Assembly: GCF_900142195.1 (NCBI RefSeq)
Contig: NZ_FRAB01000013.1
Span: forward strand, 29,405 to 93,404
Source: Paraburkholderia terricola
GTDB taxonomy: Bacteria > Pseudomonadota > Gammaproteobacteria > Burkholderiales > Burkholderiaceae
Reading direction: 5' to 3'
Length of the DNA: 64,000 nucleotides
Part shown: positions 36,294 to 44,273 of the stretch, one piece after another
Position numbering within the stretch: the stretch's first letter is position 1
Layout of the letters: every line of letters begins with the position of its first letter
Position numbers and translations under genes: made by a program
The notes under the pieces: model-generated
Told to the model about the DNA's origin: nothing
What the model saw: only the letters and a program-made list of their open reading frames with translations
Database searches by the model: none

Positions 36294-37553
36294 ATGGTCA
36301 CGCGTACGGCGATGAGAGGACTCAGGGCACGGCTGTCCGCCTTGCTCCTTCCCGAAGGCATCGAGCGAGGCGCTTCGATTCTGCTTGCGGCTCGCGCCTT
36401 GCGCGGCATCTGCGACGGTTTTATCGCGGTGCTGCTGCCCGGCTATCTGCTGGCGCTCGGCTTTGGGCAACTGGCCGTCGGTCTCATCAGCACGACCACC
36501 TTGTTCGGGTCCGCCATCGCAACGGTGCTGGTGGGTTTCGCGGGCAATCGCTTTACGCAGCGCGGCCTGTTGCTCTTCGCGGCGGCGCTGATGATGGCGA
36601 CAGGTCTTGCTTTCGCAGGCGTGTCTTCGCTATGGCCGCTACTCGTGGTCGCGTTCGTCGGCACGCTGAACCCGAGTTCCGGCGATGTCAGCCTGTTTCT
36701 TCCGCTCGAGCATGCGAGGCTCGCCGAGTCCGCAACGGGAGACGCACGAACCGCCCTGTTCGCACGTTATAGCCTCGTCGGCGCGCTCTCCGCGGCAGTG
36801 GGCGCACTCGCGGCTGGCCTGCCCGAGTCGATCGCCGCAGGGTCGGCTGCTTCTCCGCTCACGGCGATACGGGCGATGTTCGTCCTCTATGCCATCGCGG
36901 GAGCCGTGATCTGGTTCCTCTACCGACGCCTACCGGCGCGCCGGTCCAGGCCCGACACGCCGCGCGTGCCGCTGGGTCCCTCGCGGGGAATCGTCGCGCG
37001 CCTTGCCCTGCTCTTTAGTGTCGATGCGTTTGCAGGCGGACTTCTCGTCAACTCGCTACTGACCTTGTGGTTGATCCAGCGGTTCGGACTGTCGCTTGCC
37101 GCGGCCGGCCAGTTCTTTTTCTGGGCGGGGCTGCTGAGCGCGGGCTCTCAACTTGCCGCCGCACCGTTGTCACGCCGGATCGGCCTGCTCAACACCATGG
37201 TGTTCACGCATATCCCTTCGAGCCTATGCCTGATTGGCGCGGCGTTTGCGCCATCGCTCACGCTGACCCTGGCGCTTCTGCTTGCACGCAGTGCGCTATC
37301 GCAGATGGATGTGCCCACGCGCAGCGCCTACGTGATGTCGGTGGTGACGCCCGGCGAGCGTCCCGCCGCGGCCAGCTTCACGGCGGTGCCGCGAAGCCTG
37401 GCAGCCGCGCTCGCGCCCACCCTCTCAGGGGCACTGCTGGGCCTTGGGTGGCTCGGCGCCCCGCTTGTCGTGTGCGGCGCGCTGAAGATCGCGTACGACC
37501 TGTCGCTGCTCGCCGCATTCCGTCACGTCAAGCTCGACGGAGGTTCATCATGA
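36294..37553 (+). CDS. MFS transporter of the chromate operon
   Basis: 419 aa, twelve predicted membrane helices, with MFS features such as GLISTTTLFGSAIATVLVGF, NPSSGDVSLFLPLEHA and RSALSQMDVPTRSAYVMSVV. Located 33 bp after chrA on the same strand and coupled (ATGA at 37550-37553) to the YncE-like gene. Genes of this type are recurrent partners of chrBA in Burkholderia; substrate unknown. Two possible starts (36294 and seven codons later). Confidence 0.88.
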   Translation: MVTRTAMRGLRARLSALLLPEGIERGASILLAARALRGICDGFIAVLLPGYLLALGFGQLAVGLISTTTLFGSAIATVLVGFAGNRFTQRGLLLFAAALMMATGLAFAGVSSLWPLLVVAFVGTLNPSSGDVSLFLPLEHARLAESATGDARTALFARYSLVGALSAAVGALAAGLPESIAAGSAASPLTAIRAMFVLYAIAGAVIWFLYRRLPARRSRPDTPRVPLGPSRGIVARLALLFSVDAFAGGLLVNSLLTLWLIQRFGLSLAAAGQFFFWAGLLSAGSQLAAAPLSRRIGLLNTMVFTHIPSSLCLIGAAFAPSLTLTLALLLARSALSQMDVPTRSAYVMSVVTPGERPAAASFTAVPRSLAAALAPTLSGALLGLGWLGAPLVVCGALKIAYDLSLLAAFRHVKLDGGSS

Positions 37554-38617
37554 CCGATCGTAATGGCATGGGTCGCCGCTGCTTTGCCTCGTTGTTTGCC
37601 TCGTTGTTTGCCTCGTTGTTCGCGGTGGTCTCGATGGCCGCGGTCGCGGCGCTTATCGTCCATGACAGCGCGGCGGCTCATGACAAGCCGGCGGCGACGA
37701 CGCTGCCGCTGACGCACGTCGCCGACATCCCGCTACCCGGCCGCGCCTCGCGCCTCGATTACGCGAGCTACGACCCGGCCCGGCACCTGCTCTTCATCGC
37801 GCACCTCGGCGACAGCGAAGTAATTGTCTTCGATACGCAGACCTCGCGTGTCGTCGGCCGTATCGGCAACATCGCCGCCGTGCACGGCGTTCTGGTGGTG
37901 CCCGAGGAGTCGCGCCTCTACGCGTCCGCAACGGGCACGAACGAGGTCGTCGCCATCGACGAGGCCACCCTGAAAATCACCGCGCGCATGCCGGGCGGCG
38001 TCTATCCGGACGGAATGGCCTATGCGCCGGAGAACCGGAAACTCTATGTGTCGGACGAGACCGGTGAAACTGAAACGGTGATCGATACCCGGTCCAATCG
38101 CCGCATCAACACGATCGCGTTGGGGGGCGAAGCCGGCAACACCCAATACGATGCCGCGTCCCGTCATATCTTCGTCAATGTTCAGACCCGACGGCAACTC
38201 GTCGAAATCGATCCGGCGAACGACGCGATCGTCGCGCGGATCGATCTGCCGGGCGCGCGAGGCAACCACGGCCTCCATATCGTTGCGCAATCGCACCTCG
38301 CCTTTATCGCGTGCGAAGGCAACGACAGATTACTGACGCTGAATCTGCTCACGAGGCAGGTTGTCCAGTCATTCGAGGTCGGCGGCGATCCCGATGTGCT
38401 GGCGTTCGATCCCGGACCGGGCACGCTTTACGTTGCTGGCGAAGCCGGGATCGTATCGATGTTCGCCGTTGGCGCTTCAGCCGTGACGAAAATCGGCGAA
38501 GGTCGCATAGGGCCGAACGCGCATGTGGTCGGCGTCGATCCATCGACGCATCGCGTGTATTTCCCCCTGAAAAACGTCGACGGGCATCCCGTACTGCGCG
38601 TGATGGCGCCCCGTTGA
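37550..38617 (+). CDS. YncE-like periplasmic beta-propeller protein
   Basis: 355 aa. An N-terminal membrane/signal segment contains three copies of F-A-S-L (12-bp repeat, 37589-37624). It is followed by six or seven YVTN-type blades: ARHLLFIAHLGDSEVIVFDT, ESRLYASATGTNEVVAIDEA, NRKLYVSDETGETETVIDTR. Likely exported. The last gene of the chrB-chrA-MFS-propeller operon, overlapping the MFS stop by four bases. Role in chromate resistance not established. Confidence 0.85.
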   Translation: MTDRNGMGRRCFASLFASLFASLFAVVSMAAVAALIVHDSAAAHDKPAATTLPLTHVADIPLPGRASRLDYASYDPARHLLFIAHLGDSEVIVFDTQTSRVVGRIGNIAAVHGVLVVPEESRLYASATGTNEVVAIDEATLKITARMPGGVYPDGMAYAPENRKLYVSDETGETETVIDTRSNRRINTIALGGEAGNTQYDAASRHIFVNVQTRRQLVEIDPANDAIVARIDLPGARGNHGLHIVAQSHLAFIACEGNDRLLTLNLLTRQVVQSFEVGGDPDVLAFDPGPGTLYVAGEAGIVSMFAVGASAVTKIGEGRIGPNAHVVGVDPSTHRVYFPLKNVDGHPVLRVMAPR

Positions 38618-38697
38618 GGTGTTGTTTCGAAGGAAAGCGATGACAGGCGACTCGCTGATCCGCACCGGGGCATCCTGTGGTCGGCAGTTAATCGCGC

Positions 38698-39051
38698 TCA
38701 CTTCCCCGCACCCGTCGCCGGCACACAAGTCAGCATCAACGCGCTCCCGTTGCCCGCTTCGGCACTTAGCATCGCGCGATGAAACTCGCGGTGATCGCAT
38801 GACCATTCGGCGATGAAGTCCGCGGCACACGACGCATGGGGCGTGCGAGCGGGCCTGGCCTTCACCACGTAGCGGCATGTTTCGCGTTCGTTGCAGCGCC
38901 TCGCGAGATCGCGCGTGACGTTGCCCGTTGCCGCGCCGCAATTCGCGCCATAGGTTGCCGATTCGACACGTATGTGCTGCGCCTGGCCGGCCTGCGCGGC
39001 GATGCCGAGCGCGGCCGCACTGACGATTGCAATACGCCCAGGAATGTTCAT
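38698..39051 (-). CDS. small exported protein with SUEL-lectin-like domain
   Basis: 117 aa. Signal peptide MNIPGRIAIVSAAALGIAAQ ending AGQAQ, then a compact Cys-containing domain: IRVESATYGANCGAATGNVT, ARRCNERETCRYVV, then FIAEWSCDHREF. The pattern I-x-V-x-SA-x-YG ... C-N-x-x-x-x-C ... Y/W-x-C matches SUEL-type rhamnose/galactose-binding lectin domains. Binding is inferred. Start at ATG 39051 with GGGAGG upstream; longer in-frame starts exist. Convergent with the chromate operon. Confidence 0.65.
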   Translation of the reverse strand: MNIPGRIAIVSAAALGIAAQAGQAQHIRVESATYGANCGAATGNVTRDLARRCNERETCRYVVKARPARTPHASCAADFIAEWSCDHREFHRAMLSAEAGNGSALMLTCVPATGAGK

Positions 39052-39377
39052 GCTTGCCTCCCGCATCGGGACGTTGCGTTCGACGGCGCTGCAATGATCG
39101 GCGCGCCAGATCGCACTACCGCTACGCGCAAAAGGCAACGCCGGCGATGCCGGCCCGGCGTTCGCGGGTCGCCGCCGTGCATGCGGTAAACGTTAGCGTG
39201 GATCGCGTATTCGCGAAAGCGCGAAGTAATCCATCGCTACGGACCCCTGCGCGGAAACCCAAATTCAAATCCGGAACGGGGCATCGACACGCGACATCTA
39301 AGTTCATATCCGCGTCGCTGTTTCGTCATCGACGACACCAACCGACGCGACGTGTCGTTATCACCGGGAGAATTCGT
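39052..39377. other. 326-bp intergenic region, no recognised feature
   Basis: Divergent spacer between the lectin-like gene and the DUF4142 operon. Contains their promoters presumably; no gene or strong dyad seen. Confidence 0.4.
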
Positions 39378-39911
39378 ATGAGCATCATCAAGACGGGATG
39401 GGTCGGCGCGCTGGTCTTGTCCAGTTTCGCTGCGTGGGCGCAAGGCGCCGGGCCAACGGACCCGCAAATCGCGGCGATCGTCGTTACCGCAAACCAGGTC
39501 GATATCGACGCCGGCAAGCTCGCGCAGTCGAAATCCAGCTCGAAAGACGTGAAAGCCTTCGGGCAACAGATGGTCACCGACCATGGCGGCGTCAACAAGG
39601 CGGCCGTCGACCTGGCGCACAAACTGAACGTCACACCGGAGGAGAACGCAACGAGCCGGAGCCTCAAGCAAGGCGGCGAGGACAATCTCGCGAACCTGAA
39701 GAAGCTCGACGGCGCGGCGTTCGACAAGGCGTATATCGATCACGAAGTCACCTATCATGAAAACGTACTCGATGCGCTCGACAAGACCTTGATTCCGAAC
39801 GCACGGAATGGCGAACTGAAGGCGCTGCTCGTCAAGGTGCGGCCGGCCTTCGTCGCGCATCTGGACCATGCGAAGCACTTGCAGGCTTCGCTGGGCAAGA
39901 GCGGTGGCTGA
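39378..39911 (+). CDS. DUF4142 exported protein
   Basis: 177 aa. A signal peptide (LVLSSFAAWAQG) precedes a ferritin-like helical DUF4142 domain: DPQIAAIVVTANQVDIDAGK, SKDVKAFGQQMVTDHGGVNK and YIDHEVTYHENVLDALDKTL. The conserved Asp-His, His-x-x-His pattern is typical of the family, which is periplasmic and often tied to envelope stress. ATG 39378 with GGGAG upstream. First gene of a likely operon with a cupredoxin, a sigma factor and a membrane protein. Confidence 0.85.
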   Translation: MSIIKTGWVGALVLSSFAAWAQGAGPTDPQIAAIVVTANQVDIDAGKLAQSKSSSKDVKAFGQQMVTDHGGVNKAAVDLAHKLNVTPEENATSRSLKQGGEDNLANLKKLDGAAFDKAYIDHEVTYHENVLDALDKTLIPNARNGELKALLVKVRPAFVAHLDHAKHLQASLGKSGG

Positions 39912-39915
39912 GCGC

Positions 39916-40287
39916 ATGAGTTGGCATGCCGCGAACTTGCGTCGGCGCGGCGGTCCACGCATCGGACCGGCCTGGCTCGCGGGCGCGTTGCTGGCAAGCG
40001 TCTGCTTCGCGGCAACGGTCGATGCGAGCGCGTCGCCCAGGACTTATGTCGTCAGCATCGAAGGCATGCGCTTCGATCCGCCGAGGCTGACGGTGCATCG
40101 CGGCGACAAGGTCGTCTGGACCAACCGCGATCCGTTTCCGCACACAGTGAGCGCAAGCTCCCATGCCTTCGATTCGCGGAGCATCGCTGCAAACGCATCG
40201 TGGACCCACGTCGTGCGCCGATCGGGCAGCTACCCTTACCTATGCCGCTTCCATCCCACGATGCAAGGCACGCTGACCGTGCAATGA
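39916..40287 (+). CDS. cupredoxin (plastocyanin-like) periplasmic protein
   Basis: 123 aa. N-terminal signal/membrane segment (AWLAGALLASVCFAATVDAS) followed by a blue-copper fold: YVVSIEGMRFDPPRLTVHRG, KVVWTNRDPFPHTVSA and SYPYLCRFHPTMQGTLTV. Copper ligands His (FPHTV), Cys, His and Met (C-x-x-H-x-x-M) are all present. Probably an electron-transfer or copper-handling protein. ATG begins four bases after the DUF4142 stop, so cotranscribed. Confidence 0.85.
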   Translation: MSWHAANLRRRGGPRIGPAWLAGALLASVCFAATVDASASPRTYVVSIEGMRFDPPRLTVHRGDKVVWTNRDPFPHTVSASSHAFDSRSIAANASWTHVVRRSGSYPYLCRFHPTMQGTLTVQ

Positions 40288-40310
40288 AACGGCTGACTTC
40301 AGGAGCCATC

Positions 40311-41015
40311 ATGACGAATCCCGCAGCGCGGACGGCGAACCAGGCAGACGACGACCCATCGATCGCCCGTCGCATCGCGGCAGGCGACCGGTCGGCGTTC
40401 GAACTGATGATGCGCCGGTACAACCGGCGCCTGTTTCGCCTCGCGCGCGCCGTGTTGCCATGCGACGCCGATGCGGAGGACGCGCTACAGGACGCGTATC
40501 TGTCCGCCTATCGGGCAATCGGACAGTTTCGCGGCGACGCCACGCTCTTCACGTGGCTTTCGCGGCTCGTGCTCAACGAATGCTTCGGTCGGGTGCGCCG
40601 GCATGCGCGGCGTCAAAACATCATCCCGCTGGTGGACACGAACCCCGATACCGATACCGATACCGAGGCCGATGCGATGGCTGAGCACGATCACGATCCT
40701 TCCTATCATGCCGCGGCACGCGCCGAGGTCCGGGTTTTGCTGGAACGTAAACTGGACCGGTTGCCCGCCGCGTTTCGCATCGTATTCATGCTGCGTTCGG
40801 TCGAGGAAATGAGCGTCGAGGAAACCGCGTCGTGCCTCGATATTTCCGAGGCGACCGTGCGCAGCCGGCATTTTCGCGCGCGGAGCATGCTGCGCGAATC
40901 GCTCGCGCGCGACCTCGATCTGGCCGAGCGCGATCTCTTCGAATTTGGCGGCGGTCATTGCGACCGGCTGGTTGCCGCGGTGCTGTCGCGCCTGGAGAGC
41001 GGCGAGAACGGCTGA
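40311..41015 (+). CDS. ECF-family RNA polymerase sigma factor
   Basis: 234 aa. Sigma-2 region: AFELMMRRYNRRLFRLARAV, DAEDALQDAYLSAYRAIGQF. Sigma-4 region: RLPAAFRIVFMLRSVEEMSV, EETASCLDISEATVRSRHFR. The linker has an unusual Asp-Thr repeat (DTDTDTE). The C-terminus ends FGGGHCDRLVAAVL, common in this ECF subgroup. ATG 40311 has AGGAG. No typical zinc anti-sigma gene (HxxxCxxC) follows. It lies 23 bp after the cupredoxin, so it may control its own envelope-stress operon. Confidence 0.88.
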   Translation: MTNPAARTANQADDDPSIARRIAAGDRSAFELMMRRYNRRLFRLARAVLPCDADAEDALQDAYLSAYRAIGQFRGDATLFTWLSRLVLNECFGRVRRHARRQNIIPLVDTNPDTDTDTEADAMAEHDHDPSYHAAARAEVRVLLERKLDRLPAAFRIVFMLRSVEEMSVEETASCLDISEATVRSRHFRARSMLRESLARDLDLAERDLFEFGGGHCDRLVAAVLSRLESGENG

Positions 41016-41088
41016 CCTTCGAGCCATGCCGTGCTCGTTGTCCTGCTCATTGCCCTGCTTTATCCGGCGTTGGATTGGGAGCTACATC

Positions 41089-41463
41089 ATGGAACCCGCA
41101 TTGGTATTGAAAACGGCAACGGTATTGCTCGCGCTGGGCGCGCTCGGCGGGCTCGTCATGGCCGGCATGCGTTTCGCCGGCCAGCCTCATCCGCCGGCAT
41201 GGCTTGCCATGCTGCACGGCTCGGTCGCCGCCGCGGCGCTCACGCTATTGATTTATGCGGCCGCCACGGTCGGATTGCCCGCGCTCGCGCTTGGCGCACT
41301 GATCCTTTTTCTGATCGCGGGCGCGGGCGGCGCAGTGCTGAATCTCCGCTATCACTGGAAGATGCTCGCGTTGCCCAAGTGGCTGATCGTGGTTCACGCG
41401 GGCGTCGCCGTGTTGGGCTTCGCGCTATTGGTGATCGCGGCGTGGGCCGCGTCCGGCGCATAA
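41089..41463 (+). CDS. small integral membrane protein after the sigma factor
   Basis: 124 aa with four predicted membrane helices (ALVLKTATVLLALGALGGLV; AWLAMLHGSVAAAALTLLIY; LALGALILFLIAGAGGAVLN; PKWLIVVHAGVAVLGFALLV). Ligand-type His residues at helix ends, e.g. HGS and HAG, recall haem-binding bundles, but no family is certain. 73 bp after the sigma gene with GGGAGC before the ATG; possibly a sensor or target of the sigma factor. Confidence 0.7.
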   Translation: MEPALVLKTATVLLALGALGGLVMAGMRFAGQPHPPAWLAMLHGSVAAAALTLLIYAAATVGLPALALGALILFLIAGAGGAVLNLRYHWKMLALPKWLIVVHAGVAVLGFALLVIAAWAASGA

Positions 41464-41529
41464 GCGGCTCTGGATGCCTGCCGGAGCAAGTGCGCCGCTC
41501 GACCGCCGTGCGCCGGTTCAGAAAGAAAG

Positions 41530-41943
41530 TCAGCGCACGGGTTGACCGACAATCCACGCCCATGCCGCCCGCAGGCGTCGCGCGCGGTCTTCGAAGAGAT
41601 ACGACGCGGCCAGCGCGAATAGCGCTGAAGCCACCCCCGTCAACACGTGCTCGACAATGGGAATGCGATAGTGACTCGCATGCGAATAGGCGTCGCCTAA
41701 CGTCGTCAGAAAGCCGACCATCAGCGCATTGCTATATCGGTGCGCGAAGAATTTCGCCGCGGGCGTGAACGTCAGAAGTATGGCGAGGAGTCCGGTGAGC
41801 AGCCCCGTCTGGAACGCGATGGTCCAATGAGCAAGGCTCATGACATTGCCCCAACTCCCCGGCATGCAGGTCATGCACGCACTGGTCGGCTGCCAGAAAC
41901 GCTGAATAAACAGCCTGACGCGGCGCTTCCATTCGCTTGACAT
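41530..41943 (-). CDS. small membrane protein, unknown
   Basis: 137 aa with about three membrane segments (MSLAHWTIAFQTGLLTGLLA ILLTFTP; ALMVGFLTTLGDAYSHASHY; IVEHVLTGVASALFALAASY) and a Cys pair (CMTCMPG) near the N-terminus. No family recognised. Several in-frame ATGs upstream; 41943 has GGGGA before it. Convergent with the sigma-factor operon. Confidence 0.6.
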   Translation of the reverse strand: MSSEWKRRVRLFIQRFWQPTSACMTCMPGSWGNVMSLAHWTIAFQTGLLTGLLAILLTFTPAAKFFAHRYSNALMVGFLTTLGDAYSHASHYRIPIVEHVLTGVASALFALAASYLFEDRARRLRAAWAWIVGQPVR

Positions 41944-42244
41944 GATGTATCCCCGTCGAGCCTGCGCATCCATGCGGACATGCTGGAATACTACACCGCG
42001 ATTGCCGCCGTCCAGACCCGGACCGCCCGCCAATTGTCCGGCTCCAGATGCCATGCGCGGCAGGCGCTTCACGCCGATCAGCCGTGAGTAAAAACGCGGG
42101 CTTGAATAGCGGCTCTGCATTGTTTATCGGCTTCGCAATACTTTCGCAATACCTTCGCAATACCATTAATTTCAGCTTTTTTTTCGGTTTTTGTTCTTAA
42201 CCGCGGAGGTAACATCGTCGCAGCCTGAAAAAGAGGGGCAACCC
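41944..42244. other. 301-bp intergenic region with short direct repeats
   Basis: Near 42132-42166 a 12-bp motif (CAATACTTTCG / CAATACCTTCG) occurs about three times in tandem, then T-rich sequence to 42190. This could be regulatory DNA for the acyltransferase at 42245. No gene supported. Confidence 0.4.
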
Positions 42245-43393
42245 ATGACGATGACCTTGACTCCGCCGGCGTCCGCGAAAATAAGCAAGTCGTTGAAAAT
42301 AGACGCCATTCGATTCCTTGCGGCGTTCTGGGTCCTGATGTATCACTTTCGTCCGCCCCTCTTCAAGGAGCTTTTGCCGCATCGGCTCGCTTTTTTAGGC
42401 GGCGCGTTGTGGTCGGGATCGACCGCGCTGTTTGCGGGTCCGGCAGCCGTCATCGTGTTCTTTGTCATTTCCGGCTATTGCATCCACAACGCGTATCAGA
42501 AGGATGTCGCCCTCAAGCCGATCAACTATTACGCGTCCCGATTCGTCCGCATCGGATTGCCGCTCGCGATCCTGCTATGCCTCGTTCAACCTTTGCCGAC
42601 GGGGCAGAATTATCTCGAGTCCGTGTTGTGGTCGCTTTACTGCGAAATGGCGTATTACGCCGTTTATCCCATCTTGCGCCCGCACTTTCGCTACATCGGC
42701 GAAATGATCGTGGGCAGTGCAATGGCGGCCGCGGTCATGGTGACGGTGGTTCGCCAGTTCGGGCATCCCGCCTGTTACGGCTGCGTCTATGAGACGTATC
42801 GAATTCCGGGTACGGCTTTACTCTATGCATCGGGATGGATTTTCGGCTGCCTGATCGCGGAAACGCAGCGCAATGCGGAGCAGTTCCAGGTTCGCAGCGC
42901 GTATTCGCCGCTCACGATGATGATCAAGAACGGGCTTGATCGGACCACGCATTACCTGGCGAACTACCTGATTGCGCTCAGAGTGGCGATTGTCGTGGCC
43001 GGCGCGGCGATCATGATCCTGCTCTCCGAATCGAATCTCAAGCCGGCGATCGTGCCGTTGATTACGCCTGATATCACGCTTCCGCTATTTCAGTTTCTCG
43101 CGGCAATCTGGATCGCGACGGAAACCGCCACGCCTTCCAAAGCCGGCATCTGGTCCACCCTCGCGGCTTTCGGGGCGTGGTCGTATAGCCTTTATCTTTG
43201 CCATAAGATGGCGCTCGCATTGCTGGAAATGAGCGGCTTCGACGGCACGTCACGATTCGCGTGGTTCGTACAGGTGCCATTGGCATTCGCCATCAGTTAC
43301 GCGTTCTACCGGATGATCGAAAGGCCCTCGCATACGGTTTCGCAACGGCTGCGCAAATACACGCCGAATTCGCCGGCCGCGCCCGTGGCCTGA
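42245..43393 (+). CDS. acyltransferase-3 family membrane protein
   Basis: 382 aa with about ten membrane helices. Starts KSLKIDAIRFLAAFWVLMYH with the R-F-x-A-x-x-V-x-x-x-H motif of acyltransferase-3 (catalytic His), then FFVISGYCIHNAYQ and YYASRFVRIGLPL. Such proteins O-acetylate or otherwise acylate surface polysaccharide, peptidoglycan or glycolipids. ATG 42245 lies eight bases after AGGGG. No polysaccharide genes adjoin it, so the target is unknown. Confidence 0.88.
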   Translation: MTMTLTPPASAKISKSLKIDAIRFLAAFWVLMYHFRPPLFKELLPHRLAFLGGALWSGSTALFAGPAAVIVFFVISGYCIHNAYQKDVALKPINYYASRFVRIGLPLAILLCLVQPLPTGQNYLESVLWSLYCEMAYYAVYPILRPHFRYIGEMIVGSAMAAAVMVTVVRQFGHPACYGCVYETYRIPGTALLYASGWIFGCLIAETQRNAEQFQVRSAYSPLTMMIKNGLDRTTHYLANYLIALRVAIVVAGAAIMILLSESNLKPAIVPLITPDITLPLFQFLAAIWIATETATPSKAGIWSTLAAFGAWSYSLYLCHKMALALLEMSGFDGTSRFAWFVQVPLAFAISYAFYRMIERPSHTVSQRLRKYTPNSPAAPVA

Positions 43394-43418
43394 GCCGCCG
43401 AGCCGAGCTTCGACACCG

Positions 43419-44126
43419 CTACGTCTGCCCCAGCGTCCGATACAACTCGTTCGCGCGATTCAGATGCGCGCGCATCGCTTCGGCCGCTCCGTCGCCGTCG
43501 TGTCTGGCAATCGCGTCGACAATTCGCTGATGCTCCGACAGCGTCAACTCCTCCGCGCCGGGCGCGCGCACGAGCGGCCGGTAGTACTCGCCCGCCCAGC
43601 GAAACAGCGATTCGACAATCGACGGGAAAATCGGATTGCCGCTGATCAACGCGATCTCGCGGTGAAACGCCATGTCGCGCTCGATGAACTCCTCCAGATT
43701 GACCATCGAGGCACGATGCCGCGCCACGCTGAGTTGCAGACGCGCCACGTCTTCCTCGGTCGCGCGCTCCGCCGCCATGCGCGCGGTGCCCGTTTCGAGA
43801 AAAACCCGCGCCTCTTTCAGATGAGCCAGCATGTCGGGATGACTGCGCAGCAGGTGCATCGCGCCGCCGGCGATCTGCGCGATCAACCGGTCGGCCGTGG
43901 GCACGACGACTCGCGCGCGCTCACCGTGCACGATTTCGACAATGCCGGAGCGCTCCAACGTTTGCAGTGCCTCGCGAATGGCGGGCCGGCCCACGCCATA
44001 AATTTCCATCAACTCCCGCTCCGACGGAAGCTGCGCGCCGGGCGCGATTTCGCCCGAACGGATGCGTTCCATGAGCCGGTCGACAACTTCCTGATACAGC
44101 TTTCGGCGCTGAATGATCTCAGCCAT
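43419..44126 (-). CDS. GntR/FCD-family regulator of the D-apiose operon
   Basis: 235 aa. N-terminal GntR winged helix (LYQEVVDRLMERIRSGEIAP, LPSERELMEIYGVGRPAIRE) and a C-terminal FCD domain (HLKEARVFLETGTARMAAER; DMAFHREIALISGNPIFPSI; SEHQRIVDAIARHDGD) with the His/Asp metal-ligand pattern of FadR-type proteins. Last gene of the minus-strand operon, 147 bp after the kinase. A 16-bp motif before it also occurs before the operon's first gene, supporting autoregulation and operon control by a pathway intermediate. Start at ATG 44126. Confidence 0.88.
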   Translation of the reverse strand: MAEIIQRRKLYQEVVDRLMERIRSGEIAPGAQLPSERELMEIYGVGRPAIREALQTLERSGIVEIVHGERARVVVPTADRLIAQIAGGAMHLLRSHPDMLAHLKEARVFLETGTARMAAERATEEDVARLQLSVARHRASMVNLEEFIERDMAFHREIALISGNPIFPSIVESLFRWAGEYYRPLVRAPGAEELTLSEHQRIVDAIARHDGDGAAEAMRAHLNRANELYRTLGQT

Positions 44127-44148
44127 GACATGTCCGCGTAAAACCAAG

Positions 44149-44164
44149 TGGTGTAATGACCTTA
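44149..44164 (+). promoter_or_regulatory. candidate GntR operator before the regulator gene
   Basis: TGGTGTAATGACCTTA, 23 bp upstream of the GntR start. It matches the site at 56811-56826 (reverse strand TGGTATGATGACCTCA) in 13 of 16 positions, all three differences being transitions. GGT..ACC ends are typical of FadR-like operators. Confidence 0.6.
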
Positions 44165-44273
44165 CCACGGACACGCCGCCCGATGGAAGGGCGCGAGGAC
44201 AGCGCGGAGCATGATCCGGCGAGAGCGGCAGCCTGCGACGCAACCGCTCTCTCGCTCGACACGCGCCCGAACG

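Noticed and set aside
34099..38617. Chromate cluster as part of a transposon
   Set aside because: No transposase, terminal repeats or resolvase beside it; composition matches neighbours.
43074..43286. Minus-strand frame inside the acyltransferase gene
   Set aside because: Short shadow of a well-supported membrane protein.
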